A DNA stretch of 10,752 nt, taken from Bacillota bacterium. Lineage in GTDB: Bacteria > Bacillota > Clostridia > Christensenellales > QAND01. The position numbers and the translations under genes were made by a program. The stretch covers positions 1 through 10,752 of the forward strand of contig DXZF01000016.1 of the NCBI GenBank assembly GCA_019415425.1. Reading direction: 5' to 3'. Each line of letters begins with the position of its first letter. Position 1 is the stretch's first letter. Shown here piece by piece: positions 1 through 6,273 of the stretch. Below the pieces are notes generated by a model. It was not told where the DNA came from. It saw nothing but the letters and a program-made list of their open reading frames with translations, and ran no database searches.

Positions 1-2
1 AT

Positions 3-26
3 GGAAAAGAGCACCTTGCGGTGCTC
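3..26 (-). terminator. Rho-independent terminator after coaBC
   Basis: Read on the minus strand, a perfect 7-bp stem (GAGCACC / GGTGCTC) closes a 4-base GCAA loop and is followed at once by TTTTCC. It begins four bases past the coaBC stop codon, so it ends the yicC-remA-gmk-rpoZ-coaBC transcript. The short T-run makes it moderate rather than very strong. Confidence 0.88.
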
Positions 27-29
27 CGT

Positions 30-1232
30 TTACTCGCTTGGAAACAACGGCAGCGCTTGGTCCAACACAAACGAGGCAATCTCCTCCTTGCTGGCCAATG
101 GATGTTTCTTTTGCGTTCCGTCCTTCTTGTAGATTGTGACGATATTGGTATCCGTTCCAAACCCGGCGCCCGCCTGTGTGACGTCGTTGGCCACGATCAT
201 ATCCAGCTTTTTGCGGGCCAGCTTGTCCATGGCATAGCGCCCCACCTCGTGCGTTTCGGCGGCAAATCCCACGATTACCTGGTGCTTTTTATGCTCAGCC
301 ACCGCAGCCAAAATATCGGGGTTGGCAATCAAATCCAGCGTCAGCGCCGCATTCTGGGTCTTTTTGATCTTGTGATCGCTGGGGTACGCCGCCCGGAAAT
401 CGGCCGGTGCAGCACACTTGACCAGCATATCACAGGCATCCAGCCGCTCCAGCAGCGCGTGCATCATCTGTTCGGTCGTCTCTACCTCTACACAGTGTAC
501 CCCGTACGGCGGCGTGAGGCTCACCGGCCCGTGAATCAATGTGACCTCCGCGCCGCGGCGCTTTGCCATCTGGGCTACGGCAAAGCCCATCTTGCCCGAG
601 GAATGGTTGGAGATATAGCGCACCGGGTCGATCGCCTCGCGCGTCGGCCCTGCCGTGACGATCAGCCGTTTGCCCGCATAGTCTTTACGGGCATACAGCA
701 GGTCCTGCACTGCCTCGACGATCACCGCCGGTTCCTCCATGCGGCCATAGCCGATATCCCCGCACGCCAGCCTTCCCGCAGCCGGGCCCACCACATGTAC
801 GCCCGCCACTTCCCGCAGCAATTGCATATTGCGCTGGGTGATGGGGTTCTCCCACATGTTTTCGTTCATCGCCGGCGCAAGGAGCACGGGCGCCTTGGTC
901 GCCAGCAGCGTCGTGGTGAGCATGTCGTCTGCAATGCCGCCGGCGTATTTGGCGATGACATTGGCCGTAGCCGGAGCGACCAAAAACACGTCGGCCCGTT
1001 TGGCCAGTGCAATGTGCTCCACTTCCCATGGCGTCTCTCGTTGGAACATGTCCACGCACACGGGGTGATTGCTCAGCGTTTCAAACGTGAGCGGCGCGAC
1101 AAATTCTGTAGCGTGCTGTGTCATGATGACATACACATCCACATTGGCTTTGACAAGCCGTGAGACGATCTCCGCGCTCTTGTACGCGGCAATTCCGCCC
1201 GTCACCCCCAGCACGACGGTCTGTTTGGCCAA
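30..1232 (-). CDS. coaBC: Bifunctional CoaBC: phosphopantothenoylcysteine decarboxylase / phosphopantothenate-cysteine ligase
   Basis: This enzyme carries out two consecutive steps of coenzyme A synthesis: CTP-dependent joining of cysteine to 4'-phosphopantothenate (CoaB), then FMN-dependent decarboxylation to 4'-phosphopantetheine (CoaC). The 400-residue length is normal for the fusion. The N-terminal CoaC flavoprotein half (about 1-180) shows the GGIAAYK start, the likely catalytic His73 in EHIALAK, the PAMNENMW motif at 120-127, and the ACGDIGYGR substrate flap with Cys157. The C-terminal CoaB half (about 188-395) opens with VTAGPTREAID, carries YISNHSSGKMG with the expected Asn209, and has a KIKK lysine loop at 288-291 and an ANDV motif near 348. 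The usual AAVADF stretch reads AAPADF. The start is TTG, chosen because an AGGAGG lies 7 bases upstream and the protein then opens like the family. It is the last gene of its operon, one base after the rpoZ stop. Confidence 0.96.
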   Translation of the reverse strand: MAKQTVVLGVTGGIAAYKSAEIVSRLVKANVDVYVIMTQHATEFVAPLTFETLSNHPVCVDMFQRETPWEVEHIALAKRADVFLVAPATANVIAKYAGGIADDMLTTTLLATKAPVLLAPAMNENMWENPITQRNMQLLREVAGVHVVGPAAGRLACGDIGYGRMEEPAVIVEAVQDLLYARKDYAGKRLIVTAGPTREAIDPVRYISNHSSGKMGFAVAQMAKRRGAEVTLIHGPVSLTPPYGVHCVEVETTEQMMHALLERLDACDMLVKCAAPADFRAAYPSDHKIKKTQNAALTLDLIANPDILAAVAEHKKHQVIVGFAAETHEVGRYAMDKLARKKLDMIVANDVTQAGAGFGTDTNIVTIYKKDGTQKKHPLASKEEIASFVLDQALPLFPSE

Positions 1233-1233
1233 T

Positions 1234-1443
1234 TCAAGCCCTCCTGATTCGCTCGTATGTCACCTTGTCCTCATAGATCTCTTCCACGGCAAGGCTCACC
1301 GGTTTCATATCCTCTTCCTTGGTCTCAATCAGCGGCGCATCGCCTGCAACCAGCTGGCGGGCGCGCTTGGCGGCCATGACCACCAGCGTATAGCGGCAAT
1401 CTACTTTCTCCAAAAGCTCGTTCATTGGCGGATCGATAATCAT
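1234..1443 (-). CDS. rpoZ: DNA-directed RNA polymerase subunit omega
   Basis: Omega is the small subunit that helps fold and attach beta-prime in the RNA polymerase core. The 69-residue protein has the family signature PPMNELLEKVDCRYTLVVMAAKRARQL in its first 32 residues (only the core is distinctive), followed by an acidic PLIETKEED region and a short tail. That length is usual for Firmicutes. The ATG at 1443 is preferred over the in-frame upstream ATG at 1458, because GGAGG sits 8 bases before it and the resulting N-terminus matches omega. The start overlaps the gmk stop in an ATGA junction, which implies translational coupling. The ribosome binding site lies inside gmk, and the end of rpoZ carries the one for coaBC. 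The gmk-rpoZ-coaBC order is typical of Firmicutes. Confidence 0.95.
   Translation of the reverse strand: MIIDPPMNELLEKVDCRYTLVVMAAKRARQLVAGDAPLIETKEEDMKPVSLAVEEIYEDKVTYERIRRA
1240..1245 (-). promoter_or_regulatory. Ribosome binding site fixing the TTG start of coaBC
   Basis: AGGAGG on the minus strand, inside the last codons of rpoZ, lies 7 bases before TTG 1232. No ATG nearby would give the conserved MAKQTVVLGVTGGIAAYK opening of the flavoprotein half. Confidence 0.88.
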
Positions 1444-2057
1444 TGTACATCCCTCCATGTCTGTTGCACGCGCTCAATGCAGCGCGCCGTTTTGCACGAT
1501 TCAGCCGTCTTGATAGCGATCAACTGTTCCAGTGCAATGTCCAATTCGTCGTTGACGACGATGTAATCGTATTGATCGGCCAGCGCCATTTCCCCTTTGG
1601 CCGTCTCCAGGCGCCGTTGAATCTGTTCGTCCGTCTCGGTGCCGCGGTTGCGCAGGCGCTGTTCCAGCACGGCAAACGAGGGCGGCGCGATGAAAATGAG
1701 CACGGCCTCCGGCATCTTCCTGCGGACGTTCTGCGCGCCCTGCACGTCGATGTCCAGCAACACGTTCATCCCGTGGTCGAGCAGGCTCTGCACGCGCTTT
1801 TTCTGCGTGCCGTAGCGATTCATCCCGAATACCTCGGCATATTCGACAAACGCATCCTGTGCGATCATCTCATCGAACTGTTGCGGCGTGACAAAGTCGT
1901 AGTGTACGCCGTCCACTTCCCCGGGACGCGGCGCGCGCGTCGTGGCTGAGACCGAAAACTGCGTATCGCTGCACCGGTCCAACAGCGCCTTGCAAAGCGT
2001 CCCCTTTCCGGTGCCCGAAGGCCCGGAGATCACCAGCAATGTCCCCCTGTTCTGCAT
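1440..2057 (-). CDS. gmk: Guanylate kinase
   Basis: This enzyme phosphorylates GMP to GDP with ATP, an essential step of purine nucleotide metabolism that also affects (p)ppGpp balance. The protein is 205 residues, the normal size. It shows the P-loop GPSGTGKG at 12-19, the GMP-binding segment SVSATTRAPRPGEVDGVHY at 35-53, VEYAEVFGMNRYGT at 71-84, DIDVQGA at 102-108, and the arginine-rich lid around 134-150. The ATG at 2057 is chosen over an upstream ATG at 2081. It gives the standard start just before the beta strand leading to the P-loop, and it lies 4 bases after the remA stop with a GAGG about 9 bases upstream inside remA. The stop overlaps the rpoZ start by 4 bases. Confidence 0.96.
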   Translation of the reverse strand: MQNRGTLLVISGPSGTGKGTLCKALLDRCSDTQFSVSATTRAPRPGEVDGVHYDFVTPQQFDEMIAQDAFVEYAEVFGMNRYGTQKKRVQSLLDHGMNVLLDIDVQGAQNVRRKMPEAVLIFIAPPSFAVLEQRLRNRGTETDEQIQRRLETAKGEMALADQYDYIVVNDELDIALEQLIAIKTAESCKTARCIERVQQTWRDVQ

Positions 2058-2061
2058 GCGT

Positions 2062-2322
2062 TCAATCCTCGATTTCCTCATCGCGTTCGCTCATGCGGTT
2101 GGCCACGGTCTCGGGCTGTACAGCCGAGAGAATGACGTGGTCGCTGTCCGTGACGACAACCGCGCGCGTACGCCGCCCATAGGTCGCATCGATGAGCATC
2201 CCGCGATCCCGTGCGTCTTGGATGATCCGTTTGATGGGGGCGGATTCTGGGCTTACGATGGCGATGATTCGGTTGGCAGAGACGATGTTGCCAAAGCCGA
2301 TGTTGATCAATCGGATGCTCAT
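2062..2322 (-). CDS. remA: RemA-like extracellular matrix regulator (DUF370)
   Basis: The 86-residue protein is very close to Bacillus subtilis RemA, as I remember that sequence. It has the opening [13 protein letters not shown], then [34 protein letters not shown] and [15 protein letters not shown]. In Bacillus, RemA is a DNA-binding oligomer that activates biofilm matrix and osmoprotection genes. Its targets in this organism cannot be read from the window. The ATG at 2322 follows GGGAGG by 8 bases. An upstream in-frame start at 2343 would add seven residues that do not fit the family. The gene sits 24 bases after yicC and directly before gmk, the standard yicC-remA-gmk arrangement. The tail SERDEEIED is acidic and not part of the conserved domain. 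Confidence 0.93.
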   Translation of the reverse strand: MSIRLINIGFGNIVSANRIIAIVSPESAPIKRIIQDARDRGMLIDATYGRRTRAVVVTDSDHVILSAVQPETVANRMSERDEEIED

Positions 2323-2346
2323 GCAAAGTACCTCCCAAAACAAATG

Positions 2347-3222
2347 CTATTCAATATTTTGTACCTGTTCGCGCATCTTTTCCAATTCGCTCTTGACGGC
2401 GATGACGCTCTGCGCAATCTCTTTGTCGTTGGCCTTGCTGCCAATGGTGTTGATTTCCCGGTTCATCTCCTGCACGATGAAATCCAGTTTGCGTCCGGCG
2501 GCCTCCTGCTGCAACAGCGTCTGCTCAAACTGATGCAGGTGGCTGTGCAGGCGCACCAGTTCTTCATCGATGGCGCGCTTGTCGGCCAGGATGGCCGCCT
2601 CGGTCAGGATGCGCTGGCGAAGCGTTTCGTCCGCTTCGATGTACTCCTGCATCTTCTGCGTCAACCGGTCCTTTGCCGCCTGTTCGATTCCAGGCGCCGC
2701 CTGCTCGATCTCTGCCACATACGCGCGCACATGCTCGGTCTTTTGCAGCAGGTCCTGCTGCAGCCGTCCTCCCTCTTTTTGGCGCATGCTGCACAGCATC
2801 AAGAGCGCCTGCGAGAGCGCCTGTGAGAGCACCTGCCACACCGCCTCTTCGTCTTCTTCCGCCTCCTGCACCGTCAGCACCTGCGGGTAGCTGGCCAGCG
2901 TAGTCAGCGAAACGGCATCGATCAACCCCGTTGCCTCCGAGAGCGTCTGGAGCGCCTGCCGATACGAGCGTGCCAGCGCCTCATCCACCAGCACTTCGGC
3001 ATGATCCTCGCGCCTGTTTTTGTAGTTGACATAGACGTCTACCTTGCCCCGTCCCAGCGAAGCGGCGATGCTCTGCCGCATGCGCTCTTCCAGTGCGCCC
3101 AGCGAACGCGGAATGCGAAACGAAAGGTCCAGATAGCGACTGTTGACCGCCTTTATTTCCACCGTGGCCTCACGGCCGTCTATGCAGGCGGTTCCGCGGC
3201 CAAAGCCTGTCATACTATTCAA
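2347..3222 (-). CDS. yicC: YicC/YloC family endoribonuclease
   Basis: YicC (YloC in Bacillus) is a stress-linked protein reported to be an endoribonuclease. It is the usual neighbour of remA/gmk. The 291-residue length is typical. The N-terminal domain begins MNSMTGFGRG and continues with VEIKAVNSRYLDLSFRIPR (21-39) and RGKVDVYV (58-65). A long helical middle region follows, rich in Gln, Glu and Leu and probably coiled coil. The conserved C-terminal DUF1732 part holds EELVRLHSHLHQF (220-232), GRKLDFIVQEMNREINTIGSK (243 on, with the central motif intact), and a final EIAQSVIAVKSELEKMREQ helix. The TTG start at 3222 is supported by GGAGGAG 7 bases upstream. The first ATG (3213) lies 16 bases away, too far. 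It is the first gene of its operon, 32 bases or so after the predicted transcription start. Confidence 0.94.
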   Translation of the reverse strand: MNSMTGFGRGTACIDGREATVEIKAVNSRYLDLSFRIPRSLGALEERMRQSIAASLGRGKVDVYVNYKNRREDHAEVLVDEALARSYRQALQTLSEATGLIDAVSLTTLASYPQVLTVQEAEEDEEAVWQVLSQALSQALLMLCSMRQKEGGRLQQDLLQKTEHVRAYVAEIEQAAPGIEQAAKDRLTQKMQEYIEADETLRQRILTEAAILADKRAIDEELVRLHSHLHQFEQTLLQQEAAGRKLDFIVQEMNREINTIGSKANDKEIAQSVIAVKSELEKMREQVQNIE

Positions 3223-3229
3223 AACCGGT

Positions 3230-3236
3230 CTCCTCC
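3230..3236 (-). promoter_or_regulatory. Ribosome binding site fixing the TTG start of yicC
   Basis: GGAGGAG on the minus strand lies 7 bases before TTG 3222 and 16 bases before the first ATG at 3213. The spacing favours the TTG, which yields MNSMTGFGR, the usual family opening. Confidence 0.85.
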
Positions 3237-3260
3237 GTCTTTTGGCTATTCGATCAAGCT

Positions 3261-3290
3261 ATTATACCACAACTTCCCGATCCGCTTCAA
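3261..3290 (-). promoter_or_regulatory. Sigma-A-type promoter of the yicC-remA-gmk-rpoZ-coaBC operon
   Basis: On the minus strand the -35 is TTGAAG (3285-3290) and the -10 is a perfect TATAAT (3261-3266), with an 18-base spacer and a TGG extension directly before the -10. The predicted transcription start is near 3254, about 32 bases before yicC. The -35 overlaps the TGA stop of the upstream AIR-synthase-like gene. No terminator is seen between the two genes, so some readthrough from the pcrA operon is likely. Confidence 0.82.
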
Positions 3291-4294
3291 ATCAGCAGGT
3301 CATTTTCACTGTACATTTTGTACAGTTCATCGGTACGTGGCGGCGCGAGCGGCCGCGTTTGCCCATCCGTACACCGGATGGACAGGCCCTGGTCTTTGGC
3401 GCACGTATGGCCGATGATCGTCGCTTCGATGCCCTTTTGGGTCAGTGCGTGGACCATCTGCCAACCGTTTTTGGCCGCGATGAGCATGCAGCCCGAAGAG
3501 ATCAACCGCAGCGGATCCAGCATCCATTCGGTGCACAGGGCGCGCGTCTGCGGCAACAGCGGAATCTTTTCCTCTTCAACGATTCCTCCACAGCCGCTGG
3601 CGGTGCACAGCTCGTGTACGGCGCCCAGAATCCCTCCCTCGGTCACATCGTGCATGGCTGTGGCGCCCTGCCTGGCCGCGATCGTGCCCTCCTGGATCAC
3701 CGAGAGCTGTTCGGACAGCTGCAGACAAATCCGGTACCCGTCTTCGCCCAGGATCTGCCGCGCGCGCTTTGCAAAATCCAGTGCGAGCAGATAGGTGCCC
3801 TCGATTCCCGCCGTTTTGGTCATGATCAGCGCGTCGCCGGGCTTGGCCCCCGAAGTGCGTATGAGCCTCGTGTGCTTGCAGGCGGCCAACACCGTGGCGC
3901 ATACGACCGGGCGCGCAACGGCATCCGTCACCTCCGTATGCCCGCCGATGATCTCCACATGTAACTGCTGGGCCGTCTGCTGCGCCTGCCGTACGATCTG
4001 TTCAATCTCTTCCAGCTGCGTGCGTGCCGGCACCAGCAGCGTCAGCAATAGCGCCACGGGTTCGGCTCCGCTGGAGGCGGCGTCGTTGCAGTTGACCTGC
4101 ACGGCCAGCCGCCCCAGATCCCGTTGTGCGGCGGTGATGGGGTCGCACGAAACCACGCACAGCGCATTGCCAAAATTGAGCGCGGCGCAATCCTCTCCCA
4201 CGCCGGGGCGCAGCACGACTTCCTCGCGCGTGTGCCGCAGGTGCGCGAGCACCGCGCTTTGCAGTTGCTCGTTGGTCAATTTGCCCAGCCTCAT
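3287..4294 (-). CDS. AIR synthase-related (PurM/HypE-like) ATP-binding protein, function unknown
   Basis: The 335-residue protein belongs to the PurM/HypE/SelD/ThiL fold group, which activates substrates as acyl- or imidoyl-phosphates using ATP. Family marks visible are LRPGVGEDCAAL (28-39), the DPIT metal-binding segment (51-54), CNDAASSGAEP (69-79), GGHTE (117-121), GDALIMTKTAGIEGT (153-167), MHDVTEGGILGAVHEL (214-229) and SSGCMLIA (266-273). The tail ends PLAPPRTDELYKMYSENDLLI (short motif DELYK). It has no C-terminal PRIC-type Cys as HypE needs for its carbamoyl transfer, and no other hyp genes are nearby, so a hydrogenase maturation role is unlikely. PurM itself is also unlikely outside a pur operon. 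The ATG overlaps the ligA stop by 4 bases, so the two are translationally coupled. The substrate is unknown. Confidence 0.85.
   Translation of the reverse strand: MRLGKLTNEQLQSAVLAHLRHTREEVVLRPGVGEDCAALNFGNALCVVSCDPITAAQRDLGRLAVQVNCNDAASSGAEPVALLLTLLVPARTQLEEIEQIVRQAQQTAQQLHVEIIGGHTEVTDAVARPVVCATVLAACKHTRLIRTSGAKPGDALIMTKTAGIEGTYLLALDFAKRARQILGEDGYRICLQLSEQLSVIQEGTIAARQGATAMHDVTEGGILGAVHELCTASGCGGIVEEEKIPLLPQTRALCTEWMLDPLRLISSGCMLIAAKNGWQMVHALTQKGIEATIIGHTCAKDQGLSIRCTDGQTRPLAPPRTDELYKMYSENDLLI
3308..3326. repeat. Perfect 8-bp inverted repeat upstream of the yicC promoter
   Basis: ACTGTACA-TTT-TGTACAGT is fully palindromic with a 3-base centre. It lies inside the 3' end of the AIR-synthase-like gene (codons for LYKMYS). 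Its centre is about 63 bases before the predicted start of the yicC transcript, a position where class I activators often bind. The operator role is inference only, and the coding constraint there could also have produced it. Confidence 0.45.
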
Positions 4295-6273
4295 GCCCGT
4301 TTCTCCTCGCCAATCCAGTCCAAAAACGCCTGCTCCGTCAGCACGCGGATCCCCAGTTGCTCCGCCTTTTTCAGTTTGCTGCCCGCCTTTTCACCCGCCA
4401 CGACCAGCGTCGTCTGCCCGGTCACGCTGTCCAGCGTCTGGGCGCCGTGGGCCTGTGCCAACGCCCGCGCCTGGCTGCGCGTCATCGTTTGCAGTGTGCC
4501 GGTAAAGACGATGCGCTCTCCTAAAAGCGTGCCTGCCGCTTGCGCGGCCTGCCCTGCTTCGCGCTTGGGATCGATGCCGTGCGCCACAAGCGCTTCCACC
4601 AGTGCACGCGTTTGCGTATCGGCAAAGAAGTCCACAATGCTCTGCGCCACAATGGGGCCGATATCCCGCATCTGTTCCAGCGTCTCTCTTTCGGCCCGCA
4701 TCAGCGCGTGCACATCCTCAAACGCCTCGGCAAGCTGCCGCGCCGTCTTTTTGCCGATGTTGGGGATGCCAAGGGCAAACAGAAATGCGTCCAGCGGCCT
4801 GTGCTTGCTCTTTTCGATCGAGGCGATCAGCTTTTGCGTCTTTTTCTCCTGAAACCCTTCGAGCGGCAACAGCTGCTCGGCGGTCAGGTCGTACAGCTGC
4901 GGCGCATGCCGAAGGCCCAGTTCATCCATAAACAGCGAGAGCGTCTTTTCGCTCAGCCCCTCGATATCCATCGCCTCACGCGAGCAGAAGTGCGTGAGCG
5001 CATACAGCAGCTGCGGCTTGCAGTCCACGTGGTTGGTGCAGAAGATGTGCGCGCCGCGCCACTCCACCGGCGCCCCGCAAAACGGGCAGACCGTGGGTGT
5101 CTCAATCGGCGTGCCCTCTTCGCCCGTGCTGCCCATGATCTCAGGGATGACGTCGTTGCTGCGCCGTACCCACACTTCCCCTCCCACCTTGACGCCCTTA
5201 CGGGCGATATCGCCGGGGTTGTTGAGCGTGGCGCGCGCGATGGTCGCCCCGCCGATCTCCACGGGTTCAAGGTGTGCCAGCGGCGTCAACTTGCCGGTAC
5301 GGCCCACGTCCCAGCTGACCGATACCAGGCGCGTGACGGCCTCTTCGGCCTCAAATTTGACGGCCATGGCCCAGCGCGGGAATCGATCGGTATACCCCAG
5401 CGCCTCGCGCGTGGCAAAATCGCACACCTTGATGACCATGCCGTCGGTCAAAAAGTTTTCCCGATGACGTACCTCGTCAAATGCCATGGCCGCTTCAAAC
5501 GCCTCCTTGGCGCTGTCAAACGTCTGGCGCAAAGAGGAAGTGCGAAAGCCGTTCTCCTGCAAAAAGTCGAACATCTCAAATACATCGGCAAAGTCTTTTC
5601 CCTCGATGTATCCCACCTGGTAGAAAAAGGCGTCCAGCTTGCGCGCCGCCGTCTCCTTGGGGTCGAGGTTGCGCAGCGCTCCGGCCGCCGCATTGCGCGC
5701 ATTTTTCAGCGGTTCGTGCCGCTTGTCGCGGTTGTACGCTTCAAACGAGGTCAGCGGCATGTACCCCTCGCCCTGCACCTCAAACGTGCCCAAAAAGGGG
5801 ACCGACAGCGGGATGGAGCGGATGGTCTGCACCTGCTGCAAGATCTCTTCGCCCGTAACGCCGTTGCCGCGCGTCGCCGCGTGGATGAGCTGCCCATCGC
5901 GGTACGTCAGGTTGATGGTCAACCCGTCGATCTTGTACTCCAGAATGTACCGCAATGGCGGCAGGCCCTCATGCGCCTCCCACAGCTTCTGGATGCGCTG
6001 TTCCCAGGCAAGCACCTCTTCAAGCGTCTTGCACTTGTCCAAACTCCACAGCCGGCGCAGATGCGTATGCGGCGCAAAGGCCGACAGCGGCTCGCCACCC
6101 ACACGCCGTGTAGGCGAGTCGGGCAGCACGACGCCGCTCTCGCTTTCCATGCGCAGCAGTTTGTCGTACAGTGCATCGTATTGTCCATCCGGCACGATGG
6201 GATCGTCCAGCACGTAATAGGCGTGCGCATATCGGTTGAGCAGATCCACGATCTGCCGCATGTCCTCAGCCAT
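4291..6273 (-). CDS. ligA: NAD+-dependent DNA ligase LigA
   Basis: LigA seals 3'-OH/5'-phosphate nicks during replication and repair, using NAD+ to adenylate its active lysine. The 660-residue protein is full length and has all domains in order. Domain Ia (about 1-65) has YAHAYYVLDDPIVPDGQYD and SPTRRVGG. The adenylation domain has Lys114 in YKIDGLTI and TRGNGVTGEEI (134-144). The OB domain holds WDVGRTGKLTP (321-331). The zinc finger has Cys396, 399, 412 and 418. A helix-hairpin-helix region (about 430-570) includes LGIPNIGKKTARQLAEAF, and a BRCT domain occupies 582-660. After the last zinc cysteine the usual PAQ reads KPQ. The ATG directly abuts the pcrA stop (TAGATG) with a GAAGGTGG ribosome binding site inside pcrA, so the two are co-transcribed. 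The pair is conserved in Firmicutes. Confidence 0.98.
   Translation of the reverse strand: MAEDMRQIVDLLNRYAHAYYVLDDPIVPDGQYDALYDKLLRMESESGVVLPDSPTRRVGGEPLSAFAPHTHLRRLWSLDKCKTLEEVLAWEQRIQKLWEAHEGLPPLRYILEYKIDGLTINLTYRDGQLIHAATRGNGVTGEEILQQVQTIRSIPLSVPFLGTFEVQGEGYMPLTSFEAYNRDKRHEPLKNARNAAAGALRNLDPKETAARKLDAFFYQVGYIEGKDFADVFEMFDFLQENGFRTSSLRQTFDSAKEAFEAAMAFDEVRHRENFLTDGMVIKVCDFATREALGYTDRFPRWAMAVKFEAEEAVTRLVSVSWDVGRTGKLTPLAHLEPVEIGGATIARATLNNPGDIARKGVKVGGEVWVRRSNDVIPEIMGSTGEEGTPIETPTVCPFCGAPVEWRGAHIFCTNHVDCKPQLLYALTHFCSREAMDIEGLSEKTLSLFMDELGLRHAPQLYDLTAEQLLPLEGFQEKKTQKLIASIEKSKHRPLDAFLFALGIPNIGKKTARQLAEAFEDVHALMRAERETLEQMRDIGPIVAQSIVDFFADTQTRALVEALVAHGIDPKREAGQAAQAAGTLLGERIVFTGTLQTMTRSQARALAQAHGAQTLDSVTGQTTLVVAGEKAGSKLKKAEQLGIRVLTEQAFLDWIGEEKRA

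Noticed and set aside
21..1163. A 380-codon plus-strand open frame opposite coaBC
   Set aside because: It is antisense to a complete coaBC, starts inside its terminator hairpin, and its product resembles no family.
3287..4294. Naming the PurM-like gene hypE
   Set aside because: The C-terminal cysteine motif of HypE is absent and no hypC, hypD or hypF is nearby, so only fold-level assignment is justified.
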